Positions 51,216 through 59,327 of a DNA stretch of 64,000 bases are shown here, piece after piece. The notes under the pieces are model-generated. The model saw nothing but the letters and a program-made list of their open reading frames with translations. It made no database searches and was not told the origin of the DNA. The stretch is taken from contig JASBSS010000026.1 in NCBI GenBank assembly GCA_030148805.1, positions 226,177 through 290,176 on the forward strand, in the 5' to 3' direction. The position numbers and the translations under genes were made by a program. The DNA is from Thiogranum sp. GTDB lineage: Bacteria > Pseudomonadota > Gammaproteobacteria > DSM-19610. Numbering within the stretch: the first letter of the stretch is position 1; each line of letters opens with the position of its first letter.

Positions 51216-52352
51216 TCACCCGCGCCTGCCGCGCAGCTGATCGAACTGTTGTTGCAGTACGCAGGTGATGGGTTCGATTTTCTTGCGCATCACCGAACCG
51301 ATGGCGTCAGTGCGCGCGAATACGGGGTTGACCAGCGGCTCGCCCACCCAGGACAGCGCGAGCATGGCGGCCACGTCAGCGCGACTTTCGGGAAGCGCCT
51401 CGAGCAGCTCCTGGACCGCGCGCGTGGTCGGGCACACCGCCGGCACGTCGAGCAGTGTTTGCGCGTCCTCGACGATGGTCCTGATATCGGCGCCCGGGTC
51501 GCCATGGGGACAGACGGCGGAGAAATAGCGCTGGAGCGACTTGAGAAATTCCACCACCACATCCTGATTGGTCGGTTTGGCCATCACCGTCTCGGCGGTA
51601 GCGAGAAACTGCTGGCCCTGGGCGCTGACACAGCGCGCCAATTGCGCCGCCACCGGGTTGCCCGCCTCGAGCAACGGCGCCAGACGCCCACCGATCTGGG
51701 TGGCATCCCTCCGCGGCGCGCCGGCTTCCGGCAGCTCGTCGGGTAACGCGTCCATGAAGCCGATGTAAAAAGCGTTGCGGCGTTTGGCCTGGCGCCAGAG
51801 TTTCTCGCGCATGGCCTGATCGATCAATCCCGGTTGCAGCATCAGGCGGACGCTTTCGATCATGGCGCGGTGTTCGGTCTCGAACGGCAGGTACTCGATC
51901 AGATATTCCGCCAACACCGGTCCCATGCTGCCCTTGACCACGCATTCGCGCTCCAACATGCGCCGGGCGTTGTCGGCCACCGGCATCGCCCACCAGGCGC
52001 GCCGGGCGATTTCATCGCTCAGGCCGGCCGCGTGCACCACCGCCACCACCGCCTCCGGCTCGCCGAGCAGCAGCAGCTGTTCCAGACTGTCGTCGCGCGC
52101 CTGCCCCATGCGGGTCCAGCGACGCAAAAACACCGGATAGCCGCCGGGCGAGCCCAGCACCTGGCTGGAGAGCAGCTCGCGGATCTTTTTCAGATACTGC
52201 TCGTCCCGTCCATTGGGATTGAGGCGCACACTGGCCTCGCCTTGTTCCGAGAGCGCATGCACCGTCATCGACGACTCGTCGATGCGCACCGCCTGCAGCT
52301 TGTTGGCCAGCAGGACGTTCAGGCGCAAGGCGTCTTCAGCGGACAGTTCCAT
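51216..52352 (-). CDS. dsrS: DsrS-like sulfur oxidation protein
   Basis: This 378-residue soluble protein starts MELSAEDALRLNVLLANKLQAVRIDE. It contains LLSSQVLGSPGGYPVFLRRWTRMGQ, LLLGEPEAVVAVVHAAGLSDEIARRAWWAMP and ECVVKGSMGPVLAEYLIEYLPFE. I recognise this as DsrS, the last gene of the dsr cluster in Allochromatium vinosum and found in other sulfur oxidisers; identification is from memory of the family. Its molecular role is unclear; in A. vinosum it affects dsr expression or activity but is not essential. Here it lies about 10 kb from dsrA rather than at the end of the dsr operon. Confidence 0.78.
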   Translation of the reverse strand: MELSAEDALRLNVLLANKLQAVRIDESSMTVHALSEQGEASVRLNPNGRDEQYLKKIRELLSSQVLGSPGGYPVFLRRWTRMGQARDDSLEQLLLLGEPEAVVAVVHAAGLSDEIARRAWWAMPVADNARRMLERECVVKGSMGPVLAEYLIEYLPFETEHRAMIESVRLMLQPGLIDQAMREKLWRQAKRRNAFYIGFMDALPDELPEAGAPRRDATQIGGRLAPLLEAGNPVAAQLARCVSAQGQQFLATAETVMAKPTNQDVVVEFLKSLQRYFSAVCPHGDPGADIRTIVEDAQTLLDVPAVCPTTRAVQELLEALPESRADVAAMLALSWVGEPLVNPVFARTDAIGSVMRKKIEPITCVLQQQFDQLRGRRG

Positions 52353-52427
52353 ACACCGATAGCATAAAGTGGGTTGCGGGCGCGGCAATCCTGCCAGCGG
52401 GTGCTGGCCGCTGCGCCTGAGCGATTC

Positions 52428-52865
52428 TCACCGTTCAAAACCGGCGGCACGATACAGTTCGTTGGCCTTCTCGATGTCCTGTTCGACCCCGTTGCCTTCC
52501 TCGTACATCATCGCCAGCGTGGTCATGGAACCGACCAGTCCCTGCGCGGCGGCTTTTTCAAACCACTCCACGGCCTTGGCGGGGTCCTTCTCGACGCACT
52601 CGCCTTCCAGATACATGAAACCCAGGCCGTGTTGCGCGACGGCGTATCCGTTTTCCGCCGCCGCGGTCATCCAGCGCAGCGCCAGGCCGTCGTGTTGGGC
52701 CACACCGAGCCCGTTCTGGTACATGATGGCCAGGCGGTGTTGGGCCTCGGCGTTGCCGTCATTGGCAAACGGCGACAGCAGCTGCGCGGCCCGGGAAAAA
52801 TGCCTCGCCTCGAAAGCCGCCATGCCGCTGGCATAATCGACTTCCCCGTTGTTGGAGTCCGCCAT
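52428..52865 (-). CDS. Sel1-repeat protein
   Basis: This 145-residue protein consists of Sel1-type TPR-like repeats: AEAQHRLAIMYQNGLGVAQHDGLALRWM, AVAQHGLGFMYLEGECVEKDPAKAVEWFEKAA and GSMTTLAMMYEEGNGVEQDIEKANELY. No signal peptide is visible, so it is cytosolic, and it is likely to bind partner proteins. It is the first gene of the run through dsrS, grxC, cysG and tpm on the minus strand, with 75 bp before dsrS. Confidence 0.85.
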   Translation of the reverse strand: MADSNNGEVDYASGMAAFEARHFSRAAQLLSPFANDGNAEAQHRLAIMYQNGLGVAQHDGLALRWMTAAAENGYAVAQHGLGFMYLEGECVEKDPAKAVEWFEKAAAQGLVGSMTTLAMMYEEGNGVEQDIEKANELYRAAGFER

Positions 52866-53198
52866 ACATCTCTCCGCGCAAAATCCCTAGTATATTAGAG
52901 AATCCTTTCCTTACCAAATGAACCACCGCCAAGGCGTGAGCGTCGCGTCGCCCAAAATCCCCAAAATAAATGACGTATTATCCCGCTGGGGATATATAGA
53001 GAAATCCTGATATACCTGTATACTTGCGCGCCATTCACTGGTGGGCCGGTCGTGGCCGGCGACGACGGACAGGGTGTCAGGACCGGTCCTTCGCACACCC
53101 TTTTTGCACCGCAACCACACTGGAAGTGGCGCGGAACTTTATGTCGGCGAGCCATTCGCTGCCCAACGATTCGAAACCTGTCGAAGGAGATCGCTACA
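52866..53198. other. 333-bp divergent gap with promoter-like boxes and a leader terminator
   Basis: This gap separates the Sel1 gene (minus) from the 63-residue gene (plus). It holds AT-rich promoter-like sequence on both strands at about 52970-53025. Plus-strand candidates are ATGACG/17 bp/TATATA at 52970-52998, and a TATACT at 53019-53024 that lacks a good -35. The gap also holds a strong terminator-like hairpin at 53072-53105 (separate entry). No convincing reading frame is seen. Confidence 0.5.
53072..53105 (+). terminator. Intrinsic terminator in the leader of the 63-residue gene (attenuator or end of a small RNA)
   Basis: GGGTGT (53072-53077) pairs with ACACCC (53095-53100). Between them AGGACCGGTCCT is a perfect palindrome, and TTTTT follows directly. 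Upstream GTCGT/ACGAC can form a separate hairpin. A segment CCGGTC near 53045 could pair with GACCGG inside the terminator and open it. The element lies about 95 bp before the gene at 53199. Confidence 0.6.
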
Positions 53199-53390
53199 AT
53201 GGATCAAACTTATTACGACTTTACCACCAAGATGGAAAATGAAGGCGTCAATACCGATTACGTGCAAGGTTGGCAGAGCGGCTACATCCTGAATCCGCCG
53301 CGTGAAGAGCAGCACATGACCGAAGCTTACGAAGCCGGTTATGAAGATGGCAAGGCCCGCAACATGGACAATTACTCGAACTGGAAGTAA
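53199..53390 (+). CDS. Small acidic protein, 63 residues, unknown function
   Basis: The frame starts MDQTYYDFTTKMENEGVNTDYVQGWQ and ends DNYSNWK, with AAGGAGATCGCTACA before the ATG as a good ribosome site. It is rich in tyrosine, glutamate and asparagine. It has two similar internal blocks: TDYVQGWQSGYI and EAYEAGYEDGK each carry a Y-x-x-G-[WY]-x-x-G pattern. I believe related proteins occur beside sulfur-oxidation genes, but this is a recollection. A terminator lies upstream in the leader and another just after the stop. Confidence 0.72.
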   Translation: MDQTYYDFTTKMENEGVNTDYVQGWQSGYILNPPREEQHMTEAYEAGYEDGKARNMDNYSNWK

Positions 53391-53407
53391 GCCTTCCAAG
53401 CGACGCG

Positions 53408-53437
53408 AAAAAACGGGCCGACGGCCCGTTTTTTTTG
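53408..53437. terminator. Bidirectional intrinsic terminator
   Basis: AAAAACGGGCC pairs with GGCCCGTTTTT around a GAC loop, with A and T runs on both sides. It ends the 63-residue gene on the plus strand (stop 18 bp upstream) and the ExeA-like gene on the minus strand (stop at 53500). Confidence 0.85.
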
Positions 53438-53499
53438 TCTCCCTCGTCCCTGCCCCCTTTCCACACGCACCGGCTTTCAGGGTGTCTTTCTGGGGGCTC

Positions 53500-54936
53500 C
53501 TATCGGATCGGCCTGGCTCCGACGGCATTCCGCCGGTCGTCCGGCTCGGGCGATCTGCGCGGCACCTCCAGCCCCACCAATCCGCGACCGGCCGCCCAGG
53601 CGCGGAACGTGAACTGCTCGATCCAGCCGCGCGCCGGCGCAACCCAGGACTCGTGGGTCAACGCACCGACGCCGCCGGTCACCAGCAACGCCAGCAACCA
53701 CAGCCACCGGGTGGACCGCCGCCGCCCACGGGCGCGATCCCAACCGGCCACCCGCAGCTGGGCATCGGCGAACAACGGATACAGGTCCACCTCCACCGGC
53801 ACCTGGTCGTAGGGGGAACCCAGCTCTGGCGCTGCCTGCGTTTCGCACCCTGGCGTGGCGGCAGAAGGTTCCGCCGCCGCGCAATCGCGCTCCGGCGCAA
53901 GCCCGGGGGGAACCGGCACATGGGCCCCGGGCCCGCTGGCAACAGCCGCCGGTTCGGGCGCGGGAGAACGGCTCGGAAACGCCGGTCGCCCACCGGACAC
54001 CGGGGCATCGGCGAGCGCCGCAGGCGCGATCGTGTCACTTCGCGGGTACGGGGCGCCGTCAGGCTCCCGGGTCTGGTCGTCGCCCGCCGGGACGGGGCGT
54101 TCAAGGTCATCCGCCCGCGGCCTGCGGATCGGGCTCAGGCGGCCGTCCGCCATGGCCACGCGCTCGATCAATTCGTCCCCGATGGATCCCTGCTTCTCGG
54201 CATAAGCATACACCAGCGCCAAGTCGCACAGGCGGTTGATCAGCCTCGGCACACCCATCGCGTAACCGGCCACCGCCTGACAGGCCGCGTCGCTGAACAA
54301 CCCGGGATCGCCACCGGCGTGGCGCAGCCGATGGCGGATATAGGCCCGGGTTTCCTCGGCGTCGAGTGCCTCCAGGTGGTAGTCCAGGGCGATCCGCTGG
54401 GCGAACTGCCTGAGTTCCGGTTGTCGCAGTTTGGCGCGCAATTCGGGTTGTCCCACCAACAGAATCTGCAGGACGAAATCCTTGTCGGAATTGACATTGG
54501 ACAACATGCGCAATTCCTCCAGGGCCTCGCCGCTGAGGTTCTGCGCCTCGTCGACCACCAGCAGGGTGCGCTGGTTGGCGGCATAGCGCGAGATGACGAA
54601 ATCGACGAAGCTCTCGTGCAGCGTGGTCTTGTCCCGATGCTGGCAGGGAAGCTCGAAGGCCGCCGCCACCCATTGCAACAGTTCCCCGAACGAGGGATGG
54701 GTGTTGCTCACCAGGCCTACACAGAGGTCCTCGCCCAGCCGGTTGAGCAGTTCGCGCAGCACCGTGGTCTTGCCTGCGCCGATCTCGCCGCTGAGGACGC
54801 AAAAAGCGCTTTCGCTATAGATGGCCAGTTCCAGGGTATCGAGGGCGGCCTGGTGTTTACTGCTGGGAAAGAGAAAATCCGGATCGGGCAGCAGGCTGAA
54901 GGGGCGTTCAGTGAATCCGAAATAAGCCTCGTACAT
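53500..54936 (-). CDS. ExeA/GspA-like AAA ATPase with C-terminal membrane helix
   Basis: This 478-residue protein starts MYEAYFGFTERPFSLLPDPDFLF, the standard opening of ExeA-like ATPases. It has Walker A GEIGAGKT (50-57), Walker B LLVVDEAQNL and sensor LVGQPELRAKLRQPEL. After about residue 270 comes a long Pro/Ala-rich linker, then a membrane helix WLWLLALLVTGGVGAL near residue 425. Relatives act in type II secretion, pilus or PEP-CTERM (exosortase) loci. The VPLPA-CTERM protein at 2670-3350 makes the last attractive, but there is no nearby secretion gene to support it. Confidence 0.83.
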   Translation of the reverse strand: MYEAYFGFTERPFSLLPDPDFLFPSSKHQAALDTLELAIYSESAFCVLSGEIGAGKTTVLRELLNRLGEDLCVGLVSNTHPSFGELLQWVAAAFELPCQHRDKTTLHESFVDFVISRYAANQRTLLVVDEAQNLSGEALEELRMLSNVNSDKDFVLQILLVGQPELRAKLRQPELRQFAQRIALDYHLEALDAEETRAYIRHRLRHAGGDPGLFSDAACQAVAGYAMGVPRLINRLCDLALVYAYAEKQGSIGDELIERVAMADGRLSPIRRPRADDLERPVPAGDDQTREPDGAPYPRSDTIAPAALADAPVSGGRPAFPSRSPAPEPAAVASGPGAHVPVPPGLAPERDCAAAEPSAATPGCETQAAPELGSPYDQVPVEVDLYPLFADAQLRVAGWDRARGRRRSTRWLWLLALLVTGGVGALTHESWVAPARGWIEQFTFRAWAAGRGLVGLEVPRRSPEPDDRRNAVGARPIR

Positions 54937-55018
54937 GAAAACCGTCCCGATGCGCTGTTGTTGTTATCGCGTGCGGCGGCGAGACCCCCCCGCGAAGTCG
55001 TCCTCAGCCGGGCTTCGA

Positions 55019-55618
55019 TCAGGCTGAAGGCGCGCTGCCGCCGGCGGCTTCAGCCGGTTTGTCGTCCTCGGCACCGAGTTGGTCGTCAATGCCTTTGCGC
55101 AAGGTCTTCAGCATGGCGGGTACCTCGATCTCCATGACCTGATCACTGATCCACTTGCTGTCGCGCGGGCCCATGCTGTTGGTCACGCATTCGCCAAGAT
55201 AGCGTTTGAAGGCATAACCGGGCGCGCCGTCCTCGAACCTGAATTCGGCGTAATCGGCCATGCGCCGGTTCAGCAGGTCGATGAACGGCTGGCGGAAGTT
55301 CTGCCCGCGGCCTTCGAAATCGACCCGATTGTCATGGTACGTATCGGCGAGTTTCAGCGCCAGCGCCACGATGAAACGCTGCCGCTGCTCATCGTCCAGG
55401 CGGGTGTGCATCACCCGATCGGTGACATGCACGAGAAACGCGCACAGTTCCTGCAACACCTCGAGACGCTGCAACTGGGTATCGGTCTGGAAGCCCTCGT
55501 TTTCCAGATTCAGCAGCGCCTGCCCGGCGATCCGCCATTCGATAAACGCCAATACGCCGGCGACCTCCTCCAGCGAGCGTTGTTTTTTCTTGTCGTTCCA
55601 GCGACTTCTGATGCGCAC
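55019..55618 (-). CDS. Conserved helical protein, unknown function
   Basis: This 199-residue soluble protein begins MRIRSRWNDKKKQRSLEEVAGVLAFIEWRIAGQALLNLENEG (GTG start). It contains VHVTDRVMHTRLDDEQRQRFIVALALKLADTYHDNR and ends in a low-complexity tail. It is predicted nearly all-helical. It diverges from the Sfum_1244-like gene by 81 bp. Its consistent position in a block of sulfur-linked genes suggests a role there, but no reaction can be named. Confidence 0.7.
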   Translation of the reverse strand: MRIRSRWNDKKKQRSLEEVAGVLAFIEWRIAGQALLNLENEGFQTDTQLQRLEVLQELCAFLVHVTDRVMHTRLDDEQRQRFIVALALKLADTYHDNRVDFEGRGQNFRQPFIDLLNRRMADYAEFRFEDGAPGYAFKRYLGECVTNSMGPRDSKWISDQVMEIEVPAMLKTLRKGIDDQLGAEDDKPAEAAGGSAPSA

Positions 55619-55699
55619 GACGGTTCATTCCTCAACTTGCGGCTGGCGCGGGAGAATACAACATGCTAGCATGAAATTCCATACTGATTCAGTCAGGTA

Positions 55700-56773
55700 T
55701 TGGCCTTGGAAACACCGCCAAACAAAGCCCTGTCTCCGGCGCACCTGCACTTGCAGGCCAGCGTGCAGTACAACTGTCATATTTCCGATGCGCGTTTCGC
55801 CAGCGATTTCACCATGTGCGTCTACCTGTTGAAGATGCGGGAATATTACCGTTGGGAAAAGGGCTTCGACTACAGCGAGCCGCTGGCCCACGCCGAGGTG
55901 GGAGAGTGGCTCACGCAGCGCGAGCGGTTGTGGGAAACGCTGGAGGAGAAGCCGTTCGTGCCGCTGGAAATCGACGCTCGCCTCTACGATCCGTTCGACG
56001 CCGATGCCATCAACCAGGCGCTGGCCCCGCACGGGCTCGTCTACAGCGCGGGTTATGGCGCCAAGGCCAAGCCGCACTTCTATCTGGCGCGCCTGGAGCG
56101 GGATATTCACCAGCAGGGCCTGCGCATCTTCGTCTCCGCCGAAGAGTATGCCCGCGACCTCTCCGCGCCGCCGGCCATGTCGCAGAACGGCCGTATCTAT
56201 GTGCGCCGCGAGTCGCTGCGCCGGATGTTGTGGGAACGGCTGGAGGAGTGGCGCTGGAACCGCCTGGACAACGCCATGGGGCGGGCCTTGCAGTGCTATG
56301 ATTTCGAGGCCGACCTGGACGGCGCGCTGGAGGCGATGACCGATACCGAAATCCGCACGCTCATGCTGCACGAAATCGGCGAAGTGCAGGCCGGCGGCGA
56401 ACTGGGCGAGAGTTGGCGCGAGATGATCGACTCGTTTCCGCGCTCGCGCCTGGAGCTGATGGCGCGCGCCGTGCGCGACCATCTGGCCGACGCCCTCTCA
56501 ACCCTGCCGGCCCTGCTGCAGCAACGACATGCCCCGTCCCTGCACTTTTATTTCGCCAATCTCTCCGGTATGCGCAAGCAGATCTATCCGGCTCTTTATA
56601 AAGCCTATCAGCACTGGGTAGAATACGACGACACCGGCCCGCTCGAGGCGCAGATCGCCAGCGGGCGCGAGCACTGGTTGCAGGTGGCCCGCGAGCTGCT
56701 GGGTTTGCACCGCAGCCGCGTCAAGGATGCCTGGCGGGACATGGAAACGCTGATCGAAGAAAAACAGTTGTAG
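55700..56773 (+). CDS. Sfum_1244-like conserved protein
   Basis: This 357-residue protein has a TTG start (MALETPPNKALSPAHLHLQASVQYNCHISDARFA). I match it, from memory, to the Sfum_1244 family of proteins with no known function. It has mostly alpha-helical content. Conserved-looking blocks are MCVYLLKMREYYRWEKG, FVPLEIDARLYDPFD, YGAKAKPHFYLARLER and IRTLMLHEIGEVQAG, the last containing HEIGE. The HEIGE pattern is suggestive of a metal site but is not a proven HExxH. It starts a four-gene plus-strand run with an Fe(II) oxygenase, a GNAT protein and a 134-residue protein. Confidence 0.72.
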   Translation: MALETPPNKALSPAHLHLQASVQYNCHISDARFASDFTMCVYLLKMREYYRWEKGFDYSEPLAHAEVGEWLTQRERLWETLEEKPFVPLEIDARLYDPFDADAINQALAPHGLVYSAGYGAKAKPHFYLARLERDIHQQGLRIFVSAEEYARDLSAPPAMSQNGRIYVRRESLRRMLWERLEEWRWNRLDNAMGRALQCYDFEADLDGALEAMTDTEIRTLMLHEIGEVQAGGELGESWREMIDSFPRSRLELMARAVRDHLADALSTLPALLQQRHAPSLHFYFANLSGMRKQIYPALYKAYQHWVEYDDTGPLEAQIASGREHWLQVARELLGLHRSRVKDAWRDMETLIEEKQL

Positions 56774-56786
56774 CGGAGCGATACCG

Positions 56787-57392
56787 ATGCCAGAGAACAG
56801 GCGCGTCACGCCGCTGCGCACCATTGCCGAAGTCAAGAGCGACACCTTCATTTTCGAGCAGCGCGACGCGCTGCCCGCCGAGTTGTGCCGGGAAATCATT
56901 GAGCGCTTCGAGCGCACCCCCGACGAGCAGTACGAGGGCCGTGTCGGCCAGCTGGCGGACACCGATCGCAGCCTGAAGAAGACCACCGATCTGGTGGTCA
57001 GCGGGAAGGCGCACTGGAAGGACATCGATCAGGCGCTGTTTCGCTCGCTGGGCCGCGCCATTTTGGAATTTCGCGAAACCTTTCCCTATTTCAAGGGACC
57101 GTTCAAGGACATGGGCTACGGCCTGCAGCGTTATCTGCCGGGGGAACACTATCACTGGCACATCGATGGGGGCAGCCATGATTTCAGCCAGCGCCAGTTG
57201 GTGGCGATCTGGTACCTCAACGACGTTCCCGGACCGGGCGGTGAAACCGAATTCCTGTTCCAGAATGTAAAAATACGGCCCGAAGCGGGGAAATTGCTGC
57301 TCTTTCCTCCTTTCTGGACCCACGAACACCGCGCGGTGACCTTGCGCACCGGCACCAAATACATCGCCACCACCTGGGTGGTGTTCGCGTGA
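56787..57392 (+). CDS. 2-oxoglutarate/Fe(II)-dependent oxygenase (prolyl-hydroxylase-like)
   Basis: This 201-residue protein has the double-stranded beta-helix fold with the iron ligands HxD in HYHWHIDGGSHD and the distal histidine in FWTHEHRAV. GTKYIATTWV follows. In this class the 2-oxoglutarate-binding basic residue would be the lysine of GTKY. The N-terminal part (LPAELCREIIERFER, DRSLKKTTDLVVSG) matches the P4H-like/SM-20 group, which hydroxylates protein or peptide residues. It lies 14 bp after the Sfum_1244-like gene and overlaps the GNAT gene by 4 bp. Confidence 0.85.
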   Translation: MPENRRVTPLRTIAEVKSDTFIFEQRDALPAELCREIIERFERTPDEQYEGRVGQLADTDRSLKKTTDLVVSGKAHWKDIDQALFRSLGRAILEFRETFPYFKGPFKDMGYGLQRYLPGEHYHWHIDGGSHDFSQRQLVAIWYLNDVPGPGGETEFLFQNVKIRPEAGKLLLFPPFWTHEHRAVTLRTGTKYIATTWVVFA

Positions 57393-57838
57393 ACACGCTC
57401 GCGTTGACCCCCCGCGAGCCACGCGACCCGACCGAGTGGGAGCGCTACTACGCCTTGCGTTGGCGCATCCTGCGCGCGCCCTGGCAGGCCGATGGACCAG
57501 AGCGCGAGGACGACGAGGATGACAGCGTTCATCGGCTGCTGTGCGCCCCGGACGGCACCGCGCTGGCCGTCGGGCGCCTGCACCGGCTCGACCAGCGCCG
57601 CGGCCAGATCCGTTTCATGGCGGTGGCCGAAGGCGAGCAGCGCAAGGGCTACGGCAGCGTGCTGCTAGAGTCGTTGGAACAGGCGGCGCGGGAGTTGGGG
57701 CTGCAACAGCTCATTTTGCAGGCGCGCGAGCAAGCGGTGCCCTTTTATCAGCAGCGCGGCTACGAACTGGTGGAAAAAAGCTTTCTGCTGTTCGATCGGA
57801 TCCAGCACTACCTCATGCGCAAGCACCTGGAGGCCTGA
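57389..57838 (+). CDS. GNAT-family N-acetyltransferase
   Basis: This 149-residue protein starts (GTG, overlapping the previous stop as GTGA) MNTLALTPREPRDPTEWERYYALRWRILRAP. It has the acetyl-CoA motif RFMAVAEGEQRKGYGSVLLESLEQAARE and VPFYQQRGYELVEKSFL. The RWRILR pattern near the N-terminus is seen in ElaA-type and related acetyltransferases. The substrate is unknown. Translational coupling links it to the oxygenase, so the two may modify the same target. Confidence 0.85.
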   Translation: MNTLALTPREPRDPTEWERYYALRWRILRAPWQADGPEREDDEDDSVHRLLCAPDGTALAVGRLHRLDQRRGQIRFMAVAEGEQRKGYGSVLLESLEQAARELGLQQLILQAREQAVPFYQQRGYELVEKSFLLFDRIQHYLMRKHLEA

Positions 57839-57841
57839 GAC

Positions 57842-58246
57842 ATGGCCGATCTTTTCAGCGTCACGGCGCCGCTGGCTATTCGCTATCGCGACAGCGGTGA
57901 AAAGCAGATCATGGTGGAGCGTCTGCCTTACGCCGACGGACTGCTGTTTCTGCCGACCTTCTGGACCGAGATGCCGCTGCACGAGGCGCTGCGCTACGTG
58001 CCCGGGCCAATCGCAGGCGACGGACCCTGGAAGGTGGGCAACACCATCGTCACCGTACTGGCCTGCCATGGCACCGACGCCGAACTGGCGAGCGAATTCA
58101 GCTGCTGGCAGAACCGCCTGCTGGAATTGGCGCAGGACTACCCCGCGCGCGAGCTGATCGAAAAACTGATGAAGACCCACGCCGCGGGCGCGGCCGGTAT
58201 CGACATCTGCCACCCGAAATTGCGCCAACGGTCCGGCGACGACTGA
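57842..58246 (+). CDS. Conserved protein of unknown function, 134 residues
   Basis: The frame starts MADLFSVTAPLAIRYRDSGEKQIMVERLPYADGLLFLPTFW, 3 bp after the GNAT stop. A block ALRYVPGPIAGDGPWKVGNTIVTVLACHGTDAELASEF follows. The C-terminus GAAGIDICHPKLRQRSGDD holds a histidine and a cysteine that could bind metal. It is small and soluble with mixed alpha/beta content. It is the last gene in its plus-strand run. No family is recognised. Confidence 0.7.
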   Translation: MADLFSVTAPLAIRYRDSGEKQIMVERLPYADGLLFLPTFWTEMPLHEALRYVPGPIAGDGPWKVGNTIVTVLACHGTDAELASEFSCWQNRLLELAQDYPARELIEKLMKTHAAGAAGIDICHPKLRQRSGDD

Positions 58247-58255
58247 CCGGCTCGG

Positions 58256-58277
58256 CCGCGCGCCGTCGTCGCGCGCG
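58256..58277. terminator. GC hairpin between convergent genes, weak terminator candidate
   Basis: CGCGCG-rich arms flank CCGTCGT between the plus-strand gene ending at 58246 and the minus-strand gene ending at 58281. There is no T run, so any termination would be weak or factor-assisted. Confidence 0.25.
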
Positions 58278-58280
58278 AAC

Positions 58281-58601
58281 TCAGGCGACGATCTCGGTCA
58301 GCGTCATGTCGCCGGAGGTGTCGACGACCACCTCTTCCACCGACGGCAGCCGGCTGAGTATGTAGCCGGACATCAACAACACCATGCGCTTGTTCTCGGT
58401 GTGAAACGCGCCCAGAACACGGTCGGCGACGATCTGGCAGCGCTGATACACATCCGGTTTTTCCACCCAGATACGGCTCATCTGCCAGCCACGCGACATA
58501 TCCTCGTCCATTTTGAGATAAAACTCCTGCGCTTCCTGCATCAGTTGCTCAGGAACATCGATATCATAGGTTTGATCGTCTATGGTGAGTTTCAATATCA
58601 T
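58281..58601 (-). CDS. Conserved protein of unknown function, 106 residues
   Basis: The frame starts MILKLTIDDQTYDIDVPEQLMQEAQEFYLKMDEDMSRGWQM. It continues with DVYQRCQIVADRVLGAFHTENKRMVLLMSGYILSRLPSVEEVVVDTSGD. It is acidic with a short N-terminal beta hairpin and then helices. It stands alone between two convergent/divergent neighbours. The coding pattern is clean and the ATG is well placed, so I take it as real. Function is unknown. Confidence 0.7.
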   Translation of the reverse strand: MILKLTIDDQTYDIDVPEQLMQEAQEFYLKMDEDMSRGWQMSRIWVEKPDVYQRCQIVADRVLGAFHTENKRMVLLMSGYILSRLPSVEEVVVDTSGDMTLTEIVA

Positions 58602-58639
58602 CGTACACTCTCTGTATTCGTCAATGGCAGGACATTCCC

Positions 58640-59314
58640 ATGCTGCTCGTCATTCCCGCGGTACTCGATAGCGCCAGACTAGACCAGGTACGCTCGCTGC
58701 TCGATCAGGGCGAATTCGTCGACGGGCGTCTTTCGGCCGGCGACAGCGCGCGCCGCGTCAAGCGCAACGAAGAACTCGACCCCGGCTTCCGCCACCTGCA
58801 GCAGCTGAATCATCTGGTCATGGGGGCGCTGGTGCAACACCCGCTCTATCAGGCCGCGGCCATGCCCTACCGGGTCGCCACGCCCTACTATGTCCGCTAT
58901 ACCCGGGGCATGGCCTATGGCGATCATGTCGACGACCCGGTGATGGGGCCGCCCGGAGGTCAGTATCGCTCCGACATATCCACCAGCGTCTTTCTCAACC
59001 CACCGGATCAGTACGACGGCGGCGAACTGGTGGTGCGCACGTCTTACGGGCAACAGTCGATCAAGCTGGCCGCCGGCGACGCCGTGCTCTACCCCTCCTC
59101 GAGCCTGCACCACATCAATGAGATCACCCGTGGAGAACGGCTGGTCGCGGTCACCTGGGCGCAGAGTATGCTGCGCGACCCGCAACGGCGCGAATTGCTT
59201 TTCCAGTTGTATCAAGCGCGCGAAACGCTGCGCGCGTCACAACCCGAAAGCGAGGTCAGTACTCAGGTCGACCAGGTCTACGTCAATCTGACGCGCATGT
59301 GGTCCGAACTTTGA
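58640..59314 (+). CDS. Fe(II)/2-oxoglutarate dioxygenase, PKHD-type (YbiX/PiuC-like)
   Basis: This 224-residue protein starts MLLVIPAVLDSARLDQVRSLLDQ. It has the PKHD signature YTRGMAYGDHVDDPVM with the HxD iron ligands, STSVFLNPPDQYDGGELVV, and the distal histidine and arginine around LHHINEITRGERLVAVTWAQS. YbiX/PiuC proteins often sit near iron-uptake receptors, but none is seen here. It is the second of three Fe(II) oxygenases within 5.2 kb beside dsrA. It stands 38 bp from the divergent 106-residue gene. Confidence 0.92.
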   Translation: MLLVIPAVLDSARLDQVRSLLDQGEFVDGRLSAGDSARRVKRNEELDPGFRHLQQLNHLVMGALVQHPLYQAAAMPYRVATPYYVRYTRGMAYGDHVDDPVMGPPGGQYRSDISTSVFLNPPDQYDGGELVVRTSYGQQSIKLAAGDAVLYPSSSLHHINEITRGERLVAVTWAQSMLRDPQRRELLFQLYQARETLRASQPESEVSTQVDQVYVNLTRMWSEL

Positions 59315-59327
59315 AATTGCCGTCGAC

